Shown here in pieces: positions 1-11,600 of a DNA stretch of 64,000 bases. A program made the position numbers and the translations under genes. Each line of letters opens with the position of its first letter. The first letter of the stretch is position 1. The notes beneath the pieces are model-generated. The model worked only from the letters and a program-made list of their open reading frames with translations, had not been told where the DNA came from and ran no database searches. The DNA is taken from contig CM012954.1 of the NCBI GenBank assembly GCA_000181795.3, forward strand, positions 9,276,069 through 9,340,068. The letters run 5' to 3'. Source of the stretch: Trichinella spiralis. Lineage: Eukaryota; Nematoda; Enoplea; Trichinellida; Trichinellidae.

Positions 1-1800
1 TAAAAGGTTAAAATGATTTCTTTCTGCACGACAACCGGTATTTCGTTGTTTTGCATAATAGAAAATACTAAGCGCTTAGTGATTGATATTCGACCTATTC
101 AATGCCACATGTAAGTGTCAAGTGAACGTATTCTACGTTTACATCTAGACGGCTGAGCTTAATAACAAATTGAAACATGAATGTTTTTGAACAACTAAAT
201 TAACATCATGAAACTGAGAATATGTATTTATTTTTTTTCAATTTCTGTGCATATTAAAATAAAAAGTAATCAAATACTTAAACATAGGCACGATCATGTA
301 AAGATATCAAGAAAATATATGTGTTAATATTCAATTTATACCTTGATACAATTTTCTTCACTTACATGCACATTTGCTACGCATCACAACAGTTTATTGA
401 AAATATGATCTATTGTTAGGATCTTTGCTTTTCTCTGATTGGTCTGCTACGTTGTAACCTTCTATCGGTGATTTGGAAATAAGTATACTGTATATTACCG
501 TATTTTTAATTATTAATTATATTTCCATGATTTTATTTTTGCTTTGTATTTTAATTCAATGCTGAAGAAAAATTTTCAATTTGATTATTTGACTGTTCAC
601 ACACATTGAGTATTTGATAACTGTGAAAAACAATATGCAAGTAATAAAAGTGGAATAGAGGCGCAAATCAAGGTGGATGCCAACAAAGTGAATTGAAGAA
701 GCGCACTATTGACTGAGTGGCAGGCTTATTTTCAAACTACTCTAATTTGCACAATTCACCCGTTACTTACATGCAGTGGATTTTTTCACTTGCTCAGTTA
801 ATTTGCAATATTGTGACGTTAATTTTTTTAAACAATTATTTATTCACTTTTGATAAACTGAATTTAGAATAGGAAATGGGAAGTTTTTTTCTCAATCTTA
901 TAGCAGTTGAATCGAAATTTTTTCAACAGACAAACTGCCCTTACGAAAGGCAATATTATTGATAAATTACTGTTTTGCTAATCTGAATTCATATATACAT
1001 TTTCTTGAATAATGTCATTTTATTACATTTCTTTATATATATTATATTCTACATTATCAGACGTATTCGATGCATTGTGGATGTGATGCAAAAGTGGCTC
1101 ACAAGCAGAAATAAATTTTTTAAGTGATTAAAGTGTTAATTCAAGTGATTAAACTATTAATGCTGAAAATTACAGCACAACCACAAATTGGTACAAAACG
1201 ACCGCTACAAAAGACACCGCATAAATTTTTATTACTTATTTATGCAGATTAGCCGTCACGTGTCAGGGTAATTGTAAACAGCTTCATGATAACTTTTCAA
1301 GTTGGATAACAATTTTTAATTTTAATAAATTTATGTTTTCTTTCTATAAACTGCTTGCTGACTACATTTGTTTAGAAAATTTGATTAAAAAATGTATATA
1401 AATAAGTTTTTTGCTTCATTCAATTAATTGCACAATTTATGAAATATCCCGTATGTAGATACATGCACATGAACAAACTCACTTACCACTGCATGCTGAA
1501 AACAATTACAATCGTATGTATGCGTTATTTATCATTCCACAGTTGCAGCTTTTAGAAATTTGTGTGCTGTTTCTTCGAATGGATCGATCACTCAGAACTG
1601 ACAACTAACGAAGTTTAAGAAACAGAATAATCAAAAAACTGATGGTAATTCGCTTATGGAGTTGGTAGCTTTGAAAATTTAGTGTTTCGTTATAGTCAAC
1701 CAAATTACAGTAAGAATGTTGAAAAAAATTTGAAAAAGATTAAAAGGTAATAAAAAGATTTTTAATAACAGTAGAAAAATTCAATGGTAAAAATAATTTG
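1..1800. other. non-coding stretch at left edge
   Basis: AT-rich sequence with no open frame, tRNA-like element or repeat that I can support. A short palindromic motif (ATACTGTAT) occurs near 484. It resembles motifs upstream of SF1 and around the POLR1C/SLC37A3 promoter, but in isolation it means little. Confidence 0.5.
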
Positions 1801-1805
1801 TGTTG

Positions 1806-2024
1806 ATGTTGAAACAAAAAACTGTTTATCGCTTAATTAATTTTTTAATTCTTTTTTATTCGTATCACAAACTTCACACGTGTGAAACGAAAGCAACGGC
1901 AGCGGATGGCAAAGAAATTGGAAGTGAACACGATAAAGTTTCTCCAGTTGACTATTGGCGATCTTATCATCTGACGTGCAGCAATATAAATGTTAAATAC
2001 TGGATGTGCTGTACAAATGTTTAG
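1806..2024 (+). CDS. possible small Cys-containing secreted protein
   Basis: A 72-codon frame beginning with ATG at 1806. The first ~22 residues have a basic start (MLKQK) followed by a hydrophobic run (LINFLILFYSYH), which resembles a signal peptide. The rest carries four cysteines and ends in CCTNV. AATAAA-type signals follow near 2183-2199, which would suit a 3' end. The +1 frame continues open as another Cys-containing stretch to about 2190. No family is recognised, and this may be chance in AT-rich DNA. Splicing or transcript evidence is absent. Confidence 0.2.
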   Translation: MLKQKTVYRLINFLILFYSYHKLHTCETKATAADGKEIGSEHDKVSPVDYWRSYHLTCSNINVKYWMCCTNV

Positions 2025-2199
2025 GTGTAGTATCCGCAAACATGAAGTGGAAAACAGAAATGCCGCTCATGACAGCACTTTTTGTAAATGTTTTATCAGT
2101 GAAAATAAAATGTCCCATCCTGATTTTCAGACAGAGCCACTTTTCAAATGTAAAATTGAATAACAAAACGACACTGCCTGCTTTAATAAAGTAAAATAA

Positions 2200-2975
2200 A
2201 TTTTTTGAAACATTTTTTCCCTTTCAAATGAAGAACAAAGCATTCGTGACCAAAAAATGTAAACAGAACTGATAAAATTGTAGCGATCAACGTGCAGCGA
2301 TACAAAGTTGAAATACTGAAATATATTATCATTGACAAGTTAAGAGAGGAGAAGAGAAGAATTTTTGAAAATATAATTTCAAACTGAAAATTACAATTCT
2401 GAAATATTTATGTTGAACAAAAATGCACTGACAAACACTCACAATTCGAGGACAATTTGCGCACGGTTGCGATATCATGTTTACAATTTAACCACTGCAG
2501 GAAAGCATGCTTGCTATGTTAGGCTGATGTAGATATTATGCGGGTGTTGGTAGATAAATGATCTTCGTGTACTTTTATAATTTCAATTACGCAACATTGT
2601 ATTACCTTGAATATGATAGAATACCATGCCTCGAACGAACACTAGACAACAAATCGACCGCCGGCAAGTCCACCAACACAGCAAGCAGCACAATGACGAA
2701 ACTTAAACGTACGCACGGCTTTTTCTGACCAATATTTGCTCAGGTTCAAAATTATTTTCTCACGTTGAAAAAATACAATGGCAAAACCAAATATCATCGA
2801 ATGCAAATGAAAATACTACCAAAAATTGAAAACAACGCGCATATTTAACAAACTTTTCGTAAAACCTTCCAAATGATTGTTTCTGATTTAATACCTTATT
2901 TTTCTTTAAATATGTCTTACTGTAATATCAAAGATAACGCTATTTAGTGGTTTCTGGCATAGGTAGCTAGTGAAA
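2200..2975. other. upstream region of COX6B
   Basis: No supported gene. A degenerate copy of part of the preceding small frame lies at about 2283-2325 (shared words CGTGCAGC and AAATACTG). The proximal COX6B promoter should be in the last few hundred bases, but no TATA box is evident. Confidence 0.4.
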
Positions 2976-3505
2976 ATGGTCCACAAGCCGAAATCGTGGA
3001 TGGAAAACTGGGATGACATAACTCCTGGAAAGTTGGTCTTCCCACCGGACAGTAAAAAGTATTTCGACAAAGAAACTAATGAAGCGATGATAAGGAATTT
3101 GCAGCCGCGTCCTGTCGATTTGAGATTCACTCAATGCAATCGTACGAAGTATGGAAAATAGTTTTTCTGGCCGCATTTTAAATTGTTACTTGTTGTTTTC
3201 AATTGCACAAACAGTGAATAAAATGACTTTGATAATATTATTAATTTCACGAATTTCATGCTTGATTTTCAGGGAATGTTACACGTATTACATCAATTAT
3301 CATCGTTGCATGAATTTGAAAGGCAATTCCGAAGATTGTAAATTATTCAAAGCGTTGTATGAAGATATTTGTCCGCAAACAACGGTCTGTTTAATTTTAT
3401 CATGTATTAATATTATGTATATTTTAATTTTACTAAACGTTTTAGATCGAAAAATGGGATAGATGGGTAGCGGAAGGTCGTTATCCAAATAATTTGAAAT
3501 ATTAA
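2976..3505 (+). CDS. COX6B: cytochrome c oxidase subunit VIb
   Basis: Exons 2976-3148, 3273-3384 and 3446-3505 join in frame to 114 aa. COX6B is a small intermembrane-space subunit of respiratory complex IV that bridges the two monomers of the dimer. The family twin-cysteine signature is intact: C60-X9-C70 and C80-X10-C91, then CPQTT leading into IEKWDRW and the terminal EGRYP motif, which aligns without gaps to the end of mammalian COX6B. The N-terminus of about 57 residues before the first cysteine is longer than in mammals and has no clear match. ATG at 2976 is the first methionine in frame. The second intron has an unusual donor, GTCTGT, forced by the gap-free alignment. The gene converges with TSEN54; the stops are 70 bp apart. 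Confidence 0.9.
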
Positions 3506-3530
3506 CATGGAAGGCAATTTATATTTAGTG

Positions 3531-3536
3531 TTTATT
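3531..3536 (-). terminator. poly(A) signal of TSEN54
   Basis: AATAAA on the minus strand, about 40 nt past the TSEN54 stop codon and only 26 nt from the COX6B stop on the other strand. The two mature 3' UTRs therefore probably overlap. Confidence 0.6.
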
Positions 3537-3575
3537 TGAATTTTAAATTAAAACTTTGACAAATCTATCTGTGTG

Positions 3576-5046
3576 TTATTCGCTAACAATACTATTCAAA
3601 TCTGCTACCTGTGAAATCTGTCCATTGAAGAAGATAACATTGTCACCTTCGACGCAAGCAAAGTGCAGGGGCCTGTCATCAGAGAATTGAGCTTGTAGTT
3701 GACGAATTTCGTCAGGCGTAAGCAAAGGTTCGTCAGGGCTATATGAAAATATTCCATTATAAAATAATATTCATCCTGTTGCGCAAAATTGCATTACCTA
3801 ATGAGCATGACATGGTGATCGGGATTCATGTGCGACGTCAAAGTGAAACCTGAATTTGCCAGGTAGACATCGTAAACAATGGGTTTTGTTTCCTGAAGCC
3901 TATCGTGTATTTCTGGCGATAACCTGTAATAATGTTGAAATCAGTGAAAATGTTTTAAAAAAAGTGTTACGGTAACAACTTGTGTTCTTCTACGGCATTT
4001 TTGTGTTCCAACCACGACTTTGCCTCGTCTTTCAATAGCACCAATGGATCAGTTGAAGGGTGGTGAAACGTATCATCGTCAGATTGATCACTGTGGCTTT
4101 TGTAAAGAGACCAATCAATTGTTTTCCGGCTTGGTTCCACGTGATGTAAAATTGGCAAATAACATTCGTCAGGAAATGGGGATTTGTAAATTTCTTCTCC
4201 GGAGGACATGTTGGGAATTTCAGGTGCATCAGAAGTGGACGCTCTTTCTGCGGGCAAAATTTCACAACTACTACAAGCTGCTGGTGCTGAAGCCCGCTTC
4301 TTCTTTGATCGATGTCGAATTACGATGTAACCGGATTTTCTGAGATGAAAGTAAAGCACGCAGTGCTCGTAGGTTATGCTTTCGTCGAAGAACTTGTGCA
4401 ACGCCTCAGCAACCGATAACGGCCTTCCATTTTCAAGAACAATTGCAGCGCACTGCGTATTAAAGTAACGTGCTTGGTGAACATTGGAAATTCGAATTTA
4501 AATTCTACAAAATTACCATGCAAAGCAAATAAAGTGCCTCTTCCGGATATAGATGCCTTTTTCCACCAACTGTTCGACCCATGTGTTTCCACAGTTTTCC
4601 CTAAAGTAGTTGGAAATTCAATAACAAAAATTTCACAATCGGAAACCTATTATTATTTATTACCTTCATTTTGTTTAAAATAAACGTTTTACAAATCGGA
4701 TTAAAATCAATTTCACATTGCCTGCAGCTGAAATATCAATCTCAACTTGATCACCAGTCACCAGCAAAAATCAAGCTTACTGATTAACGTAACATGGAGA
4801 GTTGAAAATGCTCTCCAAGTCCGATAAGGTGCTGCGGAAAATTTTCATTGCGGTTGGCTTCATCGTAGCCTGCGGTCGTTTGTGGCCACTGCAGTGAAAT
4901 TTGGATGTTAAAGTAAATATTGATTCATCTGATTGAATCTGCTGCTCCCTGAAAGCGGTTTGCAAATAGAATAAATTTTATTAACAAACGATACTGCTCA
5001 TTTTGTACCATTCTTCATCGCTAGATTCACTTGAATCCACTTCCAT
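3576..5046 (-). CDS. TSEN54: tRNA-splicing endonuclease subunit Sen54
   Basis: Seven exons on the minus strand: 5046-5009, 4948-4781, 4727-4664, 4600-4517, 4452-3971, 3923-3798 and 3738-3576. They join in frame to 374 aa. Sen54 is the non-catalytic structural subunit of the nuclear endonuclease that cuts introns from pre-tRNA, working with Sen2, Sen34 and Sen15. The diagnostic N-terminal block is clear: GKLWKHMG, RHLYPEEALYLLCM, RPLSVAEALHKFF, then YFHLRKSGYIVIRHR, matching the human Sen54 order. An acidic start (MEVDSSESSDEEWEQQ) precedes it. The middle, about residues 170-290, is poorly conserved, and the last 100 residues form the C-terminal part. The first ATG (5046) opens directly into the acidic region. 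Exon 3 could start at 4721 instead of 4727; both keep the frame. Confidence 0.85.
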
Positions 5047-5640
5047 ATTCTCTTATTTGAAAAATAAATTTTTATCTTCAGAAGCTGAATTTCAATTTAA
5101 CTTCCCATTATTGTAATAAATAAAAATGTTCAATTTGAAAAGTAACATTGCAGTCATATTGTAATTACAAATGGAAATGCAGGAATAAATTTTAAAATTT
5201 CAAACTGAAACAAAAATTTCCATCAAAAGAACATAAACAAATTAAACAAATATAAAAATAAAATTTTGAAGAACAATAAAAACAATTAAATAAAATTTAA
5301 TTGAATAAATTATGTATGTTATCATTTTCGTCTTTTGTAATGATTTAAATTTATAATAATTGTTCTATTTGTCTTGCTAAATTCAACTTGATGAAAATCA
5401 AAATTTTGTGTAGTACTAGTAATGCGCAGGGGTGAAATTGATCAATAAATTTCATAGTATTGCATATATGCAAATATCAAATGCAGAGATACTTTTGCAG
5501 AATTAACTGTAAGATAGGAATTTTGAAATGCACCGGTTCACGTGTTTATTTTGCAACAGTTGAAACACAAAAGCAAGGTTATGTAATTTAAATTGAAGGC
5601 CGTTGAAATAGACAGCATTTTGAAAAAAAAGGGAGTAAAT
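5047..5640. other. spacer between synaptotagmin and TSEN54
   Basis: Very AT-rich. It holds the 3' UTR of synaptotagmin and the 5' region of TSEN54; both are on the minus strand with 594 bp between stop and next start. No additional coding frame is seen. Confidence 0.5.
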
Positions 5641-8600
5641 TTAATCTTCTTTCAGCGGTTCCAGTACGTGCCACTGAGCAGTTGAACGACGAGGCGAATT
5701 GATCATATCCATCCAATGTCTCAAACCCAATCCACTGGAATTGGGACCAATCTGCACGCGACCAATGGCATCGTTGGAACCAACTCGATCGTAATCCATC
5801 ACCGTTATAACCAAATGAACACGCTGAAATCGTAATAATTTTCACTGCAAGATTGTCATCATCAATACAACAGATACCTGCAATTTTTCGGGTGAAACTT
5901 CAAAACCAAACGATTCATTGTAATATGGATTCAATGTTTTCATTTTAATTGTAGTTTTCTTCTTTTCAAGACGCTTGTTGCCCATCATCAAATAAATTTT
6001 TACGTATGGATCTGAAAATATCCGATTTCAGATATCGGAAGTACAATAATAGAGAGAAACAAACAGTGATCAAATAGATTTAAAACAATCAAAAAAGTGC
6101 AGCTTAAATTTCCAACTTTACGTTTCGCTGTTTATCGTTGCAGCAAGACAAACAAATAAATTTGAAAATCGAATATTATATGATTATTAATTTCACCTTG
6201 TGTGCACATAATTAATTGAACGTTAATCAAATCATCTCTGTTCAAAGCCGAATTTGGCATTCTGAAATTTATAGAAATAGAATCAAAGTAAAATTCATCA
6301 TCATCATCATCAAAAATCTATCTACATCTGAACAGTTTGCTGAAACAATATCATCACATCAGCCATTATTAGGCTAATCAATTAGACTGCAGAAAGTATT
6401 AACATCAGGAGAAGACAGAATCAGCAACTCTTTGTCAACACGAGCAAAGTCGCTTCTGAATGGTTTTATTGATGAAAGTTGTTGATTACAAAGTCATTAT
6501 TGTCTTCAATAAATACTCGAATAAGCATGTCAACTGCAAAGCTTTATCGACTCCACTGGCGATGAACAGAAATCTACTTTTAATAGATTGAATTAACGTG
6601 CAACGAAAAACAAGCATCCCAAATAAACCTATGCAAAATGATTTCGCCTATTGGTACAGCTCCTCCAGCTATCTGTGATAACGAACTGATCAACGGACAA
6701 ATTAAAAGCTGCGTTGCAAAGAAAGCAACAACACGTTTGCGATAAGCAAGAAACGCATTCTCCACCATTAAGCGAAGGAAAAATCAAATAAACTGCTTGT
6801 TCATAAATTTCGTTTCCCTCATCACGGCGATCTGGCCGATTTTGATTAACCAATAATTGCCGAGCAATGAATTATTTTCCACATTAAAAACAACAAACTG
6901 AAAACCTACTCACATCATTAATCATAGTCATATACATTTGGGAAACAATTAGGAAATATCAGCTATGAAAAGTAATGTAATAATAGCATGAAAAAAAACA
7001 GCTTCATTTGGACAAGCAGTTTCATTTTATATTTATATCAATGCACACTAATGGAATAAAAAAGAAAAAGAAATTACAAGTATCATTATCCCAGCTATTT
7101 ATAAATTTAAATGTGACATTGAAATTTTCAACGTCAAACAGTTGCACTTACCTGAAAGTCCGATGACATCCATCTTTTTCAAATTCTTTGCTTCCATAAC
7201 AACTACGTTCAGCTTGCTTTTATTTGGTACATATCGCAGCGCTAGACAAACTTCTCCAAGACGATTTTCCTAAAAACAAAAAATAATCTATGGAAATAGA
7301 AAATGCAAATAAAAAAGCAATGCAATCTGAAATTTTAGCAGTAAAATTTGCATCGTGCATGCTTTTAAATTGTGCATTGTGATGAGCAATGATGATCAGC
7401 AAGCAATTTTTCAAACAACATTACAAACAATGAAGCTACAGAATGATAAACTGATAAACAAACTGAAAAGATATTGCAATAGATGAATAAATAAATAAAT
7501 AAATAATTAATTAATTAATACATTAATTTTGTATTAAAAATAAAATAATGCAAATGCTTTTGTACCTCAGTGGTTTTCATGCTCAGTTGGCCAGTGGAAG
7601 GCGTTTCTGAGCAAGTGGTAATTGAAGACCTTCCGTGAGATAAACTACGCGGAAAGACAAACAGTCCTGCAGGCTGGCCGATTCTGACCATTGTCAGCTA
7701 AATCGAAGCTGGCTTATGGGGAACAAGAGAAAGAGAAAGAGAGAGAGAGAGAAGGTTGGGGGGCAAACAGACTGCTTGTCCAGCCTGCTCAAAGGGAAAT
7801 ATCTGATTCACTGGTCTCAGTGCCGGTACTGCTTAGAGTGAACAAAGTTTCAGAAGAATAAAGCACCGGACGACAGGTCATTTAAATATAAGCTCATCAA
7901 ACACTGAATCACTCCCTTGATTATTTAATGCAAGTTTTCAGCTTACTGGAGGCGGTTGAATGCATCGAGTCTGACGGACCACCTCCCCCAGATCAACCGA
8001 ATTCAGAGGCACTTGCAACTGACCAATCTGATCGTTTTTGCCAAATCGATCGAAATCGTAGATTGAAAATAGTAATGTTTTGCTCGGCAATTCGTTGTAC
8101 GGAACCTAAAGTGCAGTGCATCATTAGCTCATAAAAGCGGACCAACTAAAATCAATTTACTTTGAATACAAACGTTTCGTTGAAAACTGGATTCAATGTC
8201 TTGCGATGTACCTGAGTTTGAAACTTTTTCTTCTTCTCTGGCATAAGATACAGCTTAACGTACGGATCAGATGTGCCGCTTAAATCCATAGCCGGAAGTT
8301 CTTGGCCATCGACAACAGTCACTGAAAGCTAAAAAAAGAAAAAGAAAATTTCTCTTTGTTCAATCGTGCTTGAAACACTGCTATGCATAATTTATGAAAC
8401 ATGTATTAATTTTTACCCAGAGCATATATCGGATGAAAAGATAAATGCACAATTACTCAACATTAATAATAATAATAATATTATTATTAATGTATTAGTA
8501 GTTAGCGTGAAATTAAAGAAGATTTTCCCCTTAAAAACTCAAAGAAAATCTATATTTTCTATACGAATTATTTCATTACCAGAAATTTCATCCATTTCAT

Positions 8601-11600
8601 AATTGCATGCATATAGTGACAGATTTTATTAAATATACTGGAAAAGAATTTTTTTCAAATAAATATGCAGCTTTCGGGTGTTTATTAGAGAAATATGCCT
8701 GCTGTTCATTGCACCAGTTGAAAAAGTAATGAAATAATTCACGGAAGAAAAATTTGACTGAAAAACTGAATATCCATTTTTCACTGAAATAATTGCAGTT
8801 TTGCTGTCATTTTTTGAATGGAAAAAAGATTTTCAAACAATTAATTTCAAAATATGAAATAATGATAATGAATTGGTCAAAATACAATTATGTGAAATGC
8901 CACAAGCAATCAATCAATAATAGCTCTTCATTAATAATTATAAGAAAATTAATAAAGTGAAAATTTCTTAAAATCATTTCAACTGGCTTATTAAAAATAA
9001 TCAGTTATTGTTTTTGAAAAATAATAGATTTTTCCTTACAACGATAAAAATTCCACTTCTATTTGCAAAGTGGAATCAATTTTAACAAAGAAAAAAAAAT
9101 TAATTTTTTGACAACAACAACAACAAAACTGTTTTTCAATGAAACAATCTTTTCTTGTCGTAAGGGCAATAAGTGAATAATTTTCAAATTACTAATATGC
9201 TTATTGAATAATCATGATAACAATGTTTATTTTATTCTTGAATAACGTCATCTTTAAAAGTTTCTTTATGCACAGTTCATCAGAAAATTGCTCCTGATCC
9301 TAATATAATGATAAAATAATTTTGACTCAATCAAACAATTATCTGTCATGTCTGGCAATAGGGCAGGCAATTGAAACTTTCGAATGAAGTGAAAACAAAA
9401 AATTGAAACGTGATTATCAAACTTTGCAAATGCAAAAATTACCATAATTTAAAGAAAAAAAATGTTTGCAATCACACTTGAGAAAAAGGACAAATAACAA
9501 AATTGTGGCAAGAAGGAAAACAGAAAGAAAAATTAACTTGTTCAGCGTTGAAAGCACGGGCTAGTTGATTAGCATTTTGCATTTTCAATTGGAATTTTAG
9601 AAAATTGGAAATTGACACTAATTGAAACAACAAAACGTTCAACGAAGCATATCTTTGAACGAAAAACGCATTTTCTCATCGAAGAAAAAACCGACAATGT
9701 CGAACTGAAAGCGGATAAAATGTCGTTCCGGTCAAATCAGTGTAAATTGCAATTAGACAAATTTTCAACTTCAGAAATATACTATGCTCATGAATACTGA
9801 TTAGCATGACTGCTGACCATGTTACAAAATAAGTTTCTATTAATTAAACAGCCGAAATATGATGAAAACAAGAACATCCATGGCACACTGTTGTTATTCA
9901 ATTTTCTCTTTATTATCCTCAATTAACATGATAAAATTGATTCACTTTTTCCAATTTTCAGTCAAACATTTTCACAAAAATATTCAACTCACACTTGATG
10001 TTTCTGCTTTCACGTTAGTCAAGCAATGATTAAAGATTCCATCCACTTTTAAACAAACAAACAAACAAATCAAATCACTGGTTTAAATAAGTTTCCGTAT
10101 AATTTTAAACTGTTCCTATTAAGAAACGCTAATGTTCAAAATTATTCAAAGCGCTCAACATTCTAGAATATTTAAAGATTTTCAATTTCGATGAAAAAAG
10201 AATCATCATTCACAAATCAAATCACAAAATAAATTTCTTATATAAAAATAAACAAAATTAATAACTTTTTTTCATAAAAAAGAACAATTGAATGTTTAGT
10301 TTAAATAAACTGCTGGTTTAAAAAAGTACAGTTGAAACATAACTTGAAAATCAATTTACGATAATTTTGAAAAAGTGAAAAAAAGAATTCACTTTTTCAT
10401 AAATTTCAGTTGATAAAGATATACAGTTGGCAAGTACACATATGCCTGAAAATAATACTAACTGAAACGACAATTTTGCTTTTTGGATACACGAAACAGT
10501 ATACAAATACAACAGTTTTTTTAAGGAAAAATTTTAAGCATTACAACAATGACACTAACATGTAGAACTTATTATTTTCATGAGTAGAATTTCTAATCAC
10601 ACGCAATCACTGATAATTATCGCATGGACAAACAAATACCACTGAATACCAAAAACAACAACTAACTTAGTAATAATAATTGTACCACATTTCAAAGTGA
10701 AATTAAAACACAATCCCAGCTGTGAATTTGTGAAATTTTTCTACATTTGCTATTCAACATTTAGTTTCTTGTTCACGTGGACTATTTTTCAGTTTAATTT
10801 GCAATTAACAAATAAAAAATCCCTAACAAGCAATGTTGTGGCAAAATGTAAACAAAGACATAATAAAGAGTTCCGTTTCCATGTTATTTAGCATACAAGT
10901 TATTTCACGGTGCTGTTTGCTCAACAGTATGCCTATATGCAATTACAATCTTCGGCCTATTATTATTATTATTCAAACATTCAAATGTTGCCTAATGGAA
11001 AAGCAATTTGCATTTACCGTGGTGCTAGCGATAAAGTAAACCCAAATGATTCTCATTGAAGAAATTATGAGAAAACGAATTCTATGAACAATTTTCACGC
11101 AATTTAATGCAGAATAAGTCACCTAATTATTAAGCATGCAATTCAGTGTAAAACAATACTAATTAAAGCTGCTGAAAATACTAATCAACACCAATGAATT
11201 GTTATTAATATAAAAAGACTTTATGAAAAGAATTGCATAAAATTTTTCAAATTGACCATAAATTAGAGTAACTGAAATTGCAAAAAAAACGATAAATTGT
11301 TTGCATATGTTACGAAATAGAAAAGACTGACAACGCTTGAAACAATTTCGCATAAAAATTCAGAAAATTATTGCAATACAACAACGGCAAAAGAATTGTT
11401 TTGGCCATCAAATGAATAATAATAGTTTGTCTGATTTTGTAGAAAGTGAATAACGAATTGATGATAGCCAAAAAGCCGAATAGATTCATTTATGGGCCCA
11501 AATAAGTTGTTCCATGCGTATGATGATGTACCAGCAGTTTGTTAGTCACTAGCGAGAGTGAACTGCATTCTTGCATCGGCAAGAGAGCAATTTCACATCC

